Shown here piece after piece: positions 18,131 to 24,098 of a DNA stretch of 39,799 nucleotides (its first letter is position 1; each line of letters starts with the position of its first letter). The notes under the pieces are model-generated. The model was not told the DNA's origin, searched no databases, and was given only the letters and a program-made list of their open reading frames with translations. Origin of the DNA: a virus; IMG/VR virus record IMGVR_UViG_3300044691_000650, positions 1 through 39,799 of that record. One strand, written 5' to 3'. Both the position numbers and the translations under genes were made by a program.

Positions 18131-18380
18131 TTTTATACCTCGGATTCGACTTTAGATCATCTTTAGCATCGTTTGTGATTGCTATTTTAGCTATGTCATC
18201 AAACGACAACTTAATATTGATGTGCTTCTGACAGACAGCATAAAAATTCTGGATTCTTTTAGTTGTTGGATTGCTGAAGTAAATTAAGCATTTAGGCGTG
18301 CGCGAACAGAAAATGCAAAATTTACGACGAGAGTAAAGATAGTCAATAGTTTTTTGTACATCAATATCCGAATAATCCAT
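18120..18380 (-). CDS. Small Cys-containing protein
   Basis: 86 aa. Residues 22-25 (CIFC), Cys31 and the later CQKH could form a zinc site of C2-C-H type. The start has an excellent site (GGAGGGGTTTTCA ATG). It lies between the small terminase and terL, where DNA-binding accessory factors or HNH-type remnants often lie, but no HNH signature (His-Asn-His) is visible. Function unknown. Confidence 0.5.
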   Translation of the reverse strand: MDYSDIDVQKTIDYLYSRRKFCIFCSRTPKCLIYFSNPTTKRIQNFYAVCQKHINIKLSFDDIAKIAITNDAKDDLKSNPRYKNAD

Positions 18381-18464
18381 TGAAAACCCCTCCTTGGAAC
18401 AAAAAATTCAAGCATAGCCCCACGCAAATGAAAATTATTTTATCGCGATCTGATAAGTGCACGC

Positions 18465-18674
18465 TTATTCCTTTGACAAAACTTCTAAGATAAAGTTGGA
18501 TAATTCTATTAAATCTTTTCTACACATTGTTCCGCCAAGAAAAGGCTCATTTTTCTTATTGTACGTAAGCTCTAATCTAAGATAATCGTTTTTTTTAGAA
18601 TCAAACATTATCGTATAGTTTTTACTTTCTTCTCTGCATGATTTAAATGTTTTTCCAATAAAAACATAAATCAT
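18465..18674 (-). CDS. Small protein, unknown
   Basis: 69 aa, beta-strand-rich first half (MIYVFIGKTFKSCREESKNY; RLELTYNKKNEPF) and a helical end (KDLIELSNFILEVL). The ATG overlaps the stop of the small terminase gene by 4 bp, indicating coupling. An 84-bp gap follows before the next gene, containing only a strong ribosome-binding site for that gene and a short imperfect palindrome. No family is recognised. Confidence 0.5.
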   Translation of the reverse strand: MIYVFIGKTFKSCREESKNYTIMFDSKKNDYLRLELTYNKKNEPFLGGTMCRKDLIELSNFILEVLSKE

Positions 18675-19171
18675 TCAATTTCCTTAAGAGCGTCTTCATG
18701 ACTAATCGTGATTTTATTGTCTACCGCTATTCTTTCACCGTAGATCCGTGGCGCTAGTTTAGAAGCTAGCCACTTCCGAGTATCAATTCTTATTTTTGAT
18801 CGCTGTACGAGCTCTGTGTTAGCCCTTGTGTTGCCGAATTCATCTGTGATCAAATCATTGCTACTATTGTCAGCAATTTCTAAGCATTCATCGACTAAAT
18901 TTTCAACTTGATCTTTTTTTGCTGTCTCATACAGTGTCGCAAAATCTTTATTAGCGATACGCCACTTCATTATCGTTGTTTGTTTTGGCCAATTTGTGTT
19001 CAATTTACAAAGGTCTTTGATAGACATAACACTAGTTGCTATTTTCTCGCAGATTTCGAGAGCTTGATCATGATCATAAAGAAATTCAGGAGCTCCGCGC
19101 TTGGCAGGTTCTTTTTTTATTGGAGTAGTTTTTTTTGTGAGTTTTTTTTTCGCTATTGTTTTTTTCGTCAC
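18671..19171 (-). CDS. terS: Terminase small subunit
   Basis: 166 aa read from GTG at 19171 (GAGAG 10 bp upstream). A Lys-rich tail (about residues 1-24) precedes a helix-turn-helix region (EICEKIATSVMSIKDLCKLN, then WPKQTTIMKWRIANKDFATLYE) and the conserved LVDECLEIADNS plus RSKIRIDTRKWLASKLAPR, KIYG-type end, the recognisable pattern of Sf6/lambdoid-type small terminases. It binds the packaging start site and stimulates TerL. The phage-specific pac site usually lies in or near this gene but cannot be identified here. Confidence 0.85.
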   Translation of the reverse strand: MTKKTIAKKKLTKKTTPIKKEPAKRGAPEFLYDHDQALEICEKIATSVMSIKDLCKLNTNWPKQTTIMKWRIANKDFATLYETAKKDQVENLVDECLEIADNSSNDLITDEFGNTRANTELVQRSKIRIDTRKWLASKLAPRIYGERIAVDNKITISHEDALKEIE

Positions 19172-19174
19172 AGA

Positions 19175-19399
19175 TTAGCTCTCTTTTTTTTGATTGGGTT
19201 TTCGCCCGCGTTTGGGTTTTTCTAGAATTAGTGGAGAAGAAAGACTTGCAGGATCAGCAGCTAAATAATTATCGACAACTTTTTCATCTAAAACTTCAGT
19301 GCGACCGAGACCCAAACACGCTTTACATTTAATCATCAGCGCACCCAGCGCGTAGTGCATTCGCTGACCTTTGCATTGCTGACATATTTCGTAAGCCAT
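19175..19399 (-). CDS. Zinc-ribbon protein, first late gene
   Basis: 74 aa, start ATG at 19399 chosen for its site (AAAGGAAAAAAT). CQQC (residues 6-9) and CKAC (about 25-28) form a two-knuckle zinc ribbon, then a basic tail (LEKPKRGRKPNQKKES). It is the first gene behind the late promoter at 19424-19452 and just before the small terminase, a position often held by transcription or DNA-binding factors. A regulatory role for late expression is conjecture. Confidence 0.6.
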   Translation of the reverse strand: MAYEICQQCKGQRMHYALGALMIKCKACLGLGRTEVLDEKVVDNYLAADPASLSSPLILEKPKRGRKPNQKKES

Positions 19400-19423
19400 A
19401 TTTTTTCCTTTTATTGTTGCGTA

Positions 19424-19452
19424 TTTGTAGCGCAATTAATTATTAAAGTCAA
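19424..19452 (-). promoter_or_regulatory. Late promoter candidate (minus strand)
   Basis: TTGACT (-35, 19447-19452), 17-bp spacer, TACAAA (-10, 19424-19429) on the minus strand, about 25 bp upstream of the first late gene's ATG. It is sigma70-like and lacks the TAAGCAC box shared by the early promoters, suggesting a different control. It abuts the origin region. Confidence 0.6.
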
Positions 19453-19502
19453 ATTTATCTGTTAGCTTTCATTTTTGCATAAAGAGTTTGTTTTTATCTT
19501 TT

Positions 19503-19541
19503 GTTATTAAGTTATGTTATTAAGTAATGTTATTACAGTAC
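19503..19541. repeat. Three AT-rich 13-mers (origin unwinding element)
   Basis: GTTATTAAGTTAT (19503-19515), GTTATTAAGTAAT (19516-19528) and GTTATTACAGTAC (19529-19541) are head-to-tail 13-bp repeats of very low GC, followed at once by the iterons. This is the arrangement of DNA-unwinding 13-mers in oriC and in iteron plasmids. Confidence 0.7.
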
Positions 19542-19600
19542 ACATGCTGTAATCGTCGAGTACACATGCTGTAATCGTCGAGTACACATGCTGTAATCGA
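19537..19600. repeat. Three 22-bp iterons
   Basis: The unit AGTACACATGCTGTAATCGT plus CG occurs at 19537-19558 and 19559-19580; a third copy (first 19 bases exact) fills 19581-19600. Period 22 bp, that is two helical turns, so binding sites lie on one DNA face. They are directly adjacent to the stop of the initiator-like gene. The first copy also forms TTACAG-8-CTGTAA (19533-19552). Confidence 0.85.
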
Positions 19601-20002
19601 CTATTCATAGTTATCCACAGAAAAGCCTAAGTTATCCACAGAGTTATGCTCTCGTGAGCAGCTCTCTATTAGAATCTGCTCACAAGAATCGATAAACCCA
19701 TGGTCAAATTTGTAGTGATTATTGCTTCGATTTTTACGCGTCACTACTATTAGATTTAACTGTTCGAGCTTTTTTATTGATTTATAAAGAGTTGACTTTG
19801 ATCCCATTCCTGTGGCCAATAAAAGATCAGTTATCTCTGGCCAACACGTATCTTTTTTGCCCATAAAACTAGCGATATTGAAAAGCAAAAAACGGTCATT
19901 GCAGTTGAGTTTATATACTGTCGCGAGCGCTGAGCGATTAAAATGCTCGATGAGGATTTGCTTTTGAATTGATTGTTTAGTAGTTTTTTTGATATTGTGC
20001 AA
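19601..20002 (-). CDS. Winged-helix replication initiator-like protein
   Basis: 133 aa from TTG at 20002 with AAGGG 9 bp upstream; no ATG is suitable. Residues about 30-98 match the HTH_36/winged-helix pattern of plasmid and phage initiators: NCNDRFLLFNIASFMGK, then CWPEITDLLLATGMGSKSTLYKSIKKLEQLNLI (recognition helix) and an RKNRSNNHYKF wing. It ends SVDN-x3-SVDN-YE, encoded by two DnaA boxes. Iterons follow its stop directly and its promoter carries an inverted repeat, the classic autoregulated Rep layout. It is shorter than two-domain plasmid Rep proteins, so a DnaT/O-like helper is an alternative. Confidence 0.65.
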   Translation of the reverse strand: MHNIKKTTKQSIQKQILIEHFNRSALATVYKLNCNDRFLLFNIASFMGKKDTCWPEITDLLLATGMGSKSTLYKSIKKLEQLNLIVVTRKNRSNNHYKFDHGFIDSCEQILIESCSREHNSVDNLGFSVDNYE

Positions 20003-20020
20003 TTGATAAATCCCTTTTTT

Positions 20021-20070
20021 ATAGCTATAGACTCAAATCCGTTAGTCGCGCGCATTGTATCTATAGCTAT
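20021..20070. promoter_or_regulatory. 11-bp inverted repeat flanking the initiator promoter (operator)
   Basis: ATAGCTATAGA (20021-20031) and TCTATAGCTAT (20060-20070) are perfect inverted copies separated by 28 bp. Each contains the 8-bp palindrome ATAGCTAT. One arm overlaps the spacer of the initiator promoter and the other lies in the leader just before the TTG start, which is ideal for repression by looping or by the initiator itself. Confidence 0.65.
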
Positions 20071-20082
20071 TCTTTTACGCAA
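20054..20082 (-). promoter_or_regulatory. Promoter of the initiator gene
   Basis: On the minus strand TTGCGT (20077-20082), 17-bp spacer, TACAAT (20054-20059). Transcription would begin about 45 bp before the TTG start. Divergent from the early promoter at 20114. Confidence 0.6.
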
Positions 20083-20113
20083 TAAATCCCTAAAAAAATA
20101 TTTCAAAAAGATG

Positions 20114-20142
20114 TTGACTGTAACGCACGATTTATTTAGTAT
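20114..20142 (+). promoter_or_regulatory. Early promoter P1 (TAAnGCAC-box family)
   Basis: TTGACT, 17 bp, TAGTAT, reading to the first early gene at 20185. Bases before and inside the spacer (TG just upstream of -35; GTAACGCACGATT) align position for position with the promoters at 26343, 30573 and 29698. This drives the first and longest run of early genes. Confidence 0.7.
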
Positions 20143-20184
20143 GTCTTTATCAAGTCAATCAACAGAAACAAAAAGGAGTACGAC

Positions 20185-20448
20185 ATGCACACTTTCACAA
20201 ATCAAATGAAATCAGAATTAATAAAATTATTAGACGCACAAGAGCTAGAATTGAAAAGATGCTTAAATCATTTAGAGCAAGAAGGAAGATTGTTTCTTAT
20301 AGATGGCTTGGTCTGGCAAGATGATTTAGTCGAACAACATTTAAAAGATCAATTCGACGATATTTCAGACGAAGCATTGAACGATATTATCGAAGAATAC
20401 TCACTTCGTGATTTACAAAGCGACATGATAGACAGATTGAAATATTAA
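20185..20448 (+). CDS. First early gene, unknown acidic helical protein
   Basis: 87 aa, strongly helical and acidic (KSELIKLLDAQELELKRCLN; DEALNDIIEEYSLRDLQSDM). An AAAAAGGAG site lies 6 bp before the ATG, one of the best in the window, and it is the first gene after P1. This position and acidity are usual for small host-takeover or DNA-mimic proteins, but nothing specific is recognised. Confidence 0.6.
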   Translation: MHTFTNQMKSELIKLLDAQELELKRCLNHLEQEGRLFLIDGLVWQDDLVEQHLKDQFDDISDEALNDIIEEYSLRDLQSDMIDRLKY

Positions 20449-20478
20449 ACAAAGGAGAATAAAAATTAAGGGCACGAA

Positions 20479-20661
20479 ATGAAAAAAAACGAACTAGCTA
20501 TATTGATACAAAAAGAAATTGCAAGAATTGGTTCAGGATTAGTAGTTTGCACGGCAGAAGACGCTATATTTATGATTCGTCGCATTCTAGATGACGATGC
20601 GAGAAAATCAAGTCCTGGTTTCAATCCTGATGATGAACACGGTGGATATTCATTAACTTAA
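20479..20661 (+). CDS. Small early protein, unknown
   Basis: 60 aa (MKKNELAILIQKEIARIGSG start, then an acidic RRILDDDARKSSPGFNPDDE end). AAGGG lies 7 bp before the ATG. It is the second gene of the P1 unit. No family or motif beyond a single predicted helix. Confidence 0.5.
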   Translation: MKKNELAILIQKEIARIGSGLVVCTAEDAIFMIRRILDDDARKSSPGFNPDDEHGGYSLT

Positions 20662-20675
20662 AAAAGAGGTTAAAA

Positions 20676-20885
20676 ATGTTCGAACGATCACTTTTAGACA
20701 ACGAAATAATAGAGTTAACTGAAATTGAGAAGGAAGAGGCATTAAGAAAAACAATTCTTTCTGCTCTCAGAATAGAAGAAAGACAGCACAATCGTTACAG
20801 ATTTTATAAGCGCGAAACAGTTACAGTAATGACGCGAGATTCTGAGCCAGATCAACCAAAAAAACTATGTTGCGTAATTTTATAA
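20676..20885 (+). CDS. Small charged protein ending in CCVIL (CaaX-like)
   Basis: 69 aa, charged helical body (LRIEERQHNRYRFYKRE) and C-terminus QPKKLCCVIL. The last four residues, C-V-I-L, fit the CaaX prenylation motif (Leu at X favours geranylgeranyl), preceded by lysines and a second Cys as in Ras/Rho-type tails. A second, smaller protein at 21941-22111 ends KKNGCVIL. Ribosome site AGAGGT 6 bp upstream. Prenylation needs a eukaryotic enzyme, so biological meaning is uncertain. Confidence 0.55.
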   Translation: MFERSLLDNEIIELTEIEKEEALRKTILSALRIEERQHNRYRFYKRETVTVMTRDSEPDQPKKLCCVIL

Positions 20886-20901
20886 AATAGGAATATAAAA
20901 A

Positions 20902-21141
20902 ATGAGAACTTTTCTAAGCATTTTAACGAGTTTTTCTTTCATATCAATATATGTTCTATCAGTTTTTAAAATTGAACATGTTATTAATTGGTCATGGTGG
21001 TTGGTTTTAACGCCATTTTATCTAAGCCTTATTGCGCTGATAATAATTTATTTTATTGTGAAAATTTCAGATTATGGAGTTCATTTCCATAATCTAAAAA
21101 AGAAATCAGATATTTTTAAACACATCGATGAAAAAAAATGA
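20902..21141 (+). CDS. Small membrane protein, two transmembrane segments
   Basis: 79 aa. Hydrophobic helices at about residues 2-23 (FLSILTSFSFISIYVLSVF) and 31-54 (WWLVLTPFYLSLIALIIIYF), with a basic tail (LKKKSDIFKHIDEKK). The N-terminus is short, so both ends probably face the same side. Small early membrane proteins in phages may act in exclusion or as holins, but its early-gene position argues against lysis. Confidence 0.55.
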   Translation: MRTFLSILTSFSFISIYVLSVFKIEHVINWSWWLVLTPFYLSLIALIIIYFIVKISDYGVHFHNLKKKSDIFKHIDEKK

Positions 21142-21204
21142 AGATTAAATTTTATTGAAGTAAAATTATTCAACATTTAATTATTTAAAATAAGGATTTT
21201 AGAG

Positions 21205-21441
21205 ATGGATTTTTTAGTTAATCTTATAGTAATTTTGTTTTTAACTTTAGTGTTTTTTGTTCTCTCCCTTGCGGGAGTAACATGGATTGTATATAAAGAA
21301 GAAGAAATTGGTTGCGTAGAAAAATGGGAAAAAATGGAACCGAAATACTCGTTTTTTTCAGGATGTTTAATAAAAACCAAAAACGGCGAAGTAATTCCCT
21401 CTTCAAACTACAGAATTAATGAAAATGGAGGAGAAAAATGA
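21205..21441 (+). CDS. Small membrane-anchored protein
   Basis: 78 aa. One strong transmembrane helix at about residues 3-29 (FLVNLIVILFLTLVFFVLSL) followed by a polar domain with two cysteines. Ribosome site AAGGATTTTAGAG before the ATG. The stop overlaps the next gene by 4 bp. Function unknown. Confidence 0.55.
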   Translation: MDFLVNLIVILFLTLVFFVLSLAGVTWIVYKEEEIGCVEKWEKMEPKYSFFSGCLIKTKNGEVIPSSNYRINENGGEK

Positions 21442-21743
21442 AACCATTTAATCTAGAGCGTGCGTTAGAAGGATATAAAGTTATGACCACAGATGGAGAA
21501 GAAGTTAGTCAGATAACTATAATTGGAAATATGGAAACATTAGCTGGAGTAGTTTCAAAATCTATTAGAATTTTAGATCCAGAAAAACTTTATATGCAGC
21601 CAATAATAAAATACGCTAATCTTTATTATGATGATTACTCTAAAATTTATGGCATATCAGGCGTATATGACAGCTATTCAAAAGCACATCAATCGTCTGG
21701 TTTTTCTAAAATTTATGTAAAAACAATCAGCTTTGAGGTGTAA
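21438..21743 (+). CDS. MKPFN-type early phage protein, copy 1
   Basis: 101 aa starting MKPFNLERALEGYKVMTTDG, with a SKIYVKTISFEV end. The start and end recur in the 117-aa protein at 23196-23549 (MKPFNLKRALAGDPVVTKDG and LKTVSFEV), so they are paralogues. The FxLExALxGxxVxTxDG opening is common in phage accessory proteins of unknown role. It overlaps the upstream gene by 4 bp with a strong GGAGG site. Confidence 0.65.
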   Translation: MKPFNLERALEGYKVMTTDGEEVSQITIIGNMETLAGVVSKSIRILDPEKLYMQPIIKYANLYYDDYSKIYGISGVYDSYSKAHQSSGFSKIYVKTISFEV

Positions 21744-21745
21744 GA

Positions 21746-21937
21746 ATGACAAAAGAAGAAATGGAAAAAGTTAGAGATGAGCTGGAGACACCGGAAGAAA
21801 TGAAAGCTTTTGATAAGGGACATCAATCAGGGATGTTAATGTTTTACGAAATTGCTTTGTGTGAATCGAAACAATTTCATGCGGCTATAAGGGTTGTCTT
21901 TATCTCAATGATAAATGAAATAAAAAATAGGGAGTGA
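21746..21937 (+). CDS. Small helical early protein
   Basis: 63 aa, acidic N-terminus (MTKEEMEKVRDELETPEEMK) and a C-terminal helix. Ribosome site GAGGTGTAAGA before the ATG. It is directly between the first MKPFN paralogue and the CVIL protein. No family is recognised. Confidence 0.5.
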   Translation: MTKEEMEKVRDELETPEEMKAFDKGHQSGMLMFYEIALCESKQFHAAIRVVFISMINEIKNRE

Positions 21938-21940
21938 GCA

Positions 21941-22111
21941 ATGCTAAGAATAAAACAAATCAAATCAGAGCGAAAAGAAGAGAAAGAACAAGAAATTGGC
22001 AAAAGTCACGAGCACCGCTTGTTCCATCGGCGGCACTCACCTGCTGTTTTTTACGCAGCACCCTCGGCAGAAGAAAAGGAAGTCAAAAAAAATGGCTGCG
22101 TGATCTTATGA
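21941..22111 (+). CDS. Small basic protein ending in GCVIL (CaaX-like), copy 2
   Basis: 56 aa from ATG at 21941 with GGAG 8 bp upstream. The body is very charged (IKSERKEEKEQEIGKSHEHR) and the C-terminus is EVKKNGCVIL, matching the KKxCCVIL end of the protein at 20676-20885. A GTG-started frame (21934-22167) overlaps in another phase, but this one has the better start. Downstream ATG 22108 opens only 19 codons. Seeing the same C-terminus twice makes the tail unlikely to be random. Confidence 0.5.
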   Translation: MLRIKQIKSERKEEKEQEIGKSHEHRLFHRRHSPAVFYAAPSAEEKEVKKNGCVIL

Positions 22112-22165
22112 ACAAGTGGGGCAACGGATCACCGAAGTTTATTTTCGAAAATATGAGAGATAAGT

Positions 22166-22201
22166 AAGCAATTTATTATTAAAAAATTTACTTGCTTTTT
22201 T
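22166..22201 (+). terminator. Weak AT-rich hairpin with T run
   Basis: AAGCAA (22166-22171) pairs with TTGCTT (22192-22197), which runs into six T, with extra pairing of TTT and AAA inside the loop. The stem is short and AT-rich, so termination may be partial within the P1 unit. Confidence 0.35.
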
Positions 22202-22213
22202 AAGGAGAATTAA

Positions 22214-22459
22214 ATGTTAAGAGTAAAATGTATGTTGTGCGAAACCAGGCTAGCCCAAGGACTACCTGAAGATTCAGAAGGATATATGTTAGCTCGAGAA
22301 ATACACTTAAAACATTTGCATAATGAATGTAAAAATAAGGTGAAATCCAAGAGCTTTCTAGAATTAGGACTAAAAATCTATTGTGAAAATTTTTATAGCA
22401 AAAAATATCCTTTAACTTATGGAAAAAATGGAAAATCAAATGAAAGCAAGTTTGTTTAA
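22214..22459 (+). CDS. Small Cys/His protein, possible zinc finger
   Basis: 81 aa with CMLC (residues 6-9), then His residues and HNEC about 35 residues later, a C2HC-like set. A good site (AAGGAGAATTAA ATG) supports the start. The remainder is basic and aromatic. DNA or RNA binding is possible but not shown. Confidence 0.5.
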   Translation: MLRVKCMLCETRLAQGLPEDSEGYMLAREIHLKHLHNECKNKVKSKSFLELGLKIYCENFYSKKYPLTYGKNGKSNESKFV

Positions 22460-22487
22460 ATTTTTTCATAATAGTAAGGAAAAATTG

Positions 22488-22691
22488 ATGATCGCAAAAG
22501 GATATTCAGACGCTAGAAGGACGCTTATATTTTTAGGGATAGATTCAAAAGTTCAAGAGATGGATGGTATTGCAGTTCAACAGCCACTAGGATCGTGGAG
22601 AATTACAGCGACTAAAAATTCAAGAATTTTAAATAAAAACGACGTAATTTTAAGTGACTCTATAGAATTAATAATTCATTCGAGGTTATGA
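22488..22691 (+). CDS. Small protein, unknown
   Basis: 67 aa from ATG at 22488; AAGGA 7 bp upstream decides this start. Mixed alpha/beta with GYSDARRTLIFLGIDS and a WRITATKNSRILNKNDVI stretch. It follows the Cys/His protein after 28 bp. No family is identified. Confidence 0.5.
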   Translation: MIAKGYSDARRTLIFLGIDSKVQEMDGIAVQQPLGSWRITATKNSRILNKNDVILSDSIELIIHSRL

Positions 22692-22694
22692 AAA

Positions 22695-22856
22695 ATGAAA
22701 TTATCGCAAGTAAGAACTTTCGAACGCAAAAAAGACGCAAGAAAAATAGCTGATAAAATAATTGGATGGGAAGTTTGGATCATAAAGCATTTTAACAATT
22801 TTTCTATACGCTGCGACGGAAATTGTTACTTGAGAGAAGATGGTTTTATTTATTAA
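22695..22856 (+). CDS. Small basic protein
   Basis: 53 aa from ATG at 22695 (MKLSQVRTFERKKDARKIAD onward, with one GDGNC-like motif: RCDGNCYLRE). It starts 3 bp after the preceding stop, so re-initiation is likely. Function unknown. Confidence 0.45.
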   Translation: MKLSQVRTFERKKDARKIADKIIGWEVWIIKHFNNFSIRCDGNCYLREDGFIY

Positions 22857-22874
22857 ATTTAGGAATAAATTGAA

Positions 22875-23036
22875 ATGACAGATGTTAAATATTATTTTTT
22901 AGGGATTACTATTTTTTTAACAGTTGTTTACGTATCTGCATTTATTACAGATTACGTAAAAAACAATCACGATTATAACTTAAAAATGGCTGCTATAGTT
23001 AAAGATCAGACATGTAATTTTTCGGAGTTTGAATGA
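22875..23036 (+). CDS. Single-pass small membrane protein
   Basis: 53 aa. Residues about 6-25 (YYFLGITIFLTVVYVSAFIT) are a transmembrane helix; the rest is polar with a CNFSEFE end. It starts 18 bp after the previous stop and its stop overlaps the next ATG. Function unknown. Confidence 0.45.
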   Translation: MTDVKYYFLGITIFLTVVYVSAFITDYVKNNHDYNLKMAAIVKDQTCNFSEFE

Positions 23037-23209
23037 TGAAAACAAGTTTCGAACAAATTGCGGAGGCAATTAATTTTTTAGGAAATCAAAGCGTTGCTTA
23101 TCATTATCTAAAAAATCCAACTGTATCTGAAAAATTATTGGTAAAATATTTATTTAAAACATCAATTGATGAGAATAATTTTAAGGAAGAAAAAAATGAA
23201 ACCGTTTAA
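23033..23209 (+). CDS. Small protein, unknown
   Basis: 58 aa starting MM at 23033 (the second Met at 23036 is equally possible), overlapping the membrane-protein stop (GAATGATGA). Helical sequence (FEQIAEAINFLGNQSVAYHY). It overlaps the next gene by 14 bp. No family is identified. Confidence 0.45.
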   Translation: MMKTSFEQIAEAINFLGNQSVAYHYLKNPTVSEKLLVKYLFKTSIDENNFKEEKNETV

Positions 23210-23549
23210 TTTAAAGCGAGCACTTGCGGGTGATCCAGTTGTTACAAAGGATGGAATAAAAGTTGATGAAATATTTTATCCAAAATCAATAAAAAATTAT
23301 GAAGATGAAGAAAGCGCAGTAATAGCAATCATACGAGGTCGAATAAACGTACTTGACATTAACACAGATTATCTTTTAATGGATAATACTTTTAAAAAAC
23401 TATGGATTAACATTTATAAATCCCATGGAAAGGATAATTATTGGTGTTCAGGTGTTCATGATTCTGAGCATGAAGCAAAAAACTGTATCGCGGATGAAAA
23501 AATATATTTAAAAACAGTCAGCTTCGAAGTGGAACAGGATCATGTGTGA
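23196..23549 (+). CDS. MKPFN-type early phage protein, copy 2
   Basis: 117 aa from ATG at 23196 with AAGGAAG upstream. Starts MKPFNLKRALAGDPVVTKDG and ends LKTVSFEVEQDHV; paralogue of the 101-aa protein at 21438-21743, 1.5 kb upstream. The central part differs in length, so the two have diverged. Overlaps the following gene by 8 bp. Confidence 0.65.
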   Translation: MKPFNLKRALAGDPVVTKDGIKVDEIFYPKSIKNYEDEESAVIAIIRGRINVLDINTDYLLMDNTFKKLWINIYKSHGKDNYWCSGVHDSEHEAKNCIADEKIYLKTVSFEVEQDHV

Positions 23550-23718
23550 CCACATAACCGGAGTTACGAACAAATATCTTGGCTATGGTTGTGCTTTTGA
23601 ACTTATGAGCAAGAATTATAGTAAATATAATGATCATCTTACGGAGGGTTCTATTTATGAATGCAAATTTTGCCCCGAGTGCGGCGAAAAACTAGAGGTG
23701 AAAGATGACGCCGATTGA
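23542..23718 (+). CDS. Small zinc-ribbon-like protein
   Basis: 58 aa from ATG at 23542 (MCDHITGVTNKYLGYGCAFE opening). The end CKFCPECGEKLE carries a CxxCxxC knuckle, and Cys/His near the N-terminus (CDH) could complete a zinc site. The opening lies inside the previous gene's end and the stop lies inside the next gene. Typical of phage zinc-finger orphans. Confidence 0.5.
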   Translation: MCDHITGVTNKYLGYGCAFELMSKNYSKYNDHLTEGSIYECKFCPECGEKLEVKDDAD

Positions 23719-23923
23719 TTTATTAGCAAAATTACTAGATGAAGCAATTTATACGCTGCATTTAAAATTAGGGCGTATGCCAGCAATTCATCAATTAACA
23801 AAAGATCAAAGAGAATGTTTGGAATTTTTGAAGAATCACATTAATTGTAGAAGAGAAATTATATTGCCCGGGTGGTTGAAATCATATATGAAAGCTAGAA
23901 AATTAATAAAACTGGATGTTTAA
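23705..23923 (+). CDS. Small helical basic protein
   Basis: 72 aa (MTPIDLLAKLLDEAIYTLHL start; LPGWLKSYMKARKLIKLDV end) with AGAGGTGAA site. Overlaps the zinc-ribbon gene by 14 bp. No family is known to me; composition is consistent with a helical DNA- or protein-binding domain. Confidence 0.5.
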   Translation: MTPIDLLAKLLDEAIYTLHLKLGRMPAIHQLTKDQRECLEFLKNHINCRREIILPGWLKSYMKARKLIKLDV

Positions 23924-23924
23924 A

Positions 23925-24098
23925 ATGACAAACTGGATAGATGCTAAACAAAGATTGCCGGAAAAAAATGGACGTTATCTTGTGGTAGAGGATCATAATT
24001 ACAAGTGGATAGGAATTTCATCAATGAGGCAGGGTAAATTCGATATGCCTATTACTCATTGGCAGCCTATACCAGAACTTCCGGAGAACGAAAAATGA
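23925..24098 (+). CDS. DUF551 family protein
   Basis: 57 aa from ATG at 23925. Starts MTNWIDAKQRLPEKNGRYLV and ends with THWQPIPELPENEK, the recognisable DUF551 frame (NWI-x-RLP...G-YLV...THW-x-P-LP). The family is very common in lambdoid and other gammaproteobacterial phages; its biochemical role is unknown. It overlaps the following gene by 4 bp. Confidence 0.8.
   Translation: MTNWIDAKQRLPEKNGRYLVVEDHNYKWIGISSMRQGKFDMPITHWQPIPELPENEK

Larger units (their letters stand above)
19503..19641. other. Putative replication origin
   Basis: The segment combines AT-rich 13-mers, three 22-bp iterons and two perfect TTATCCACA DnaA boxes (19611-19619 and 19632-19640), the full parts list of an iteron-type theta origin. 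The DnaA boxes lie within the last codons of the initiator-like gene and there encode the repeated SVDN. Since no phage polymerase, helicase or primase is seen, host DnaA recruitment would be the logical route to start replication. Confidence 0.75.

Noticed and set aside
19537-19600. Short CRISPR-like array
   Set aside because: The 22-bp units are directly adjacent with no unique spacers, and no cas genes are present. Iterons fit better.
21934-22167. GTG-started 77-codon frame overlapping the second CVIL protein
   Set aside because: The GTG has no good ribosome site and the sequence is Arg-rich without domain character; the ATG frame at 21941 has GGAG at the right distance and a tail shared with another protein.
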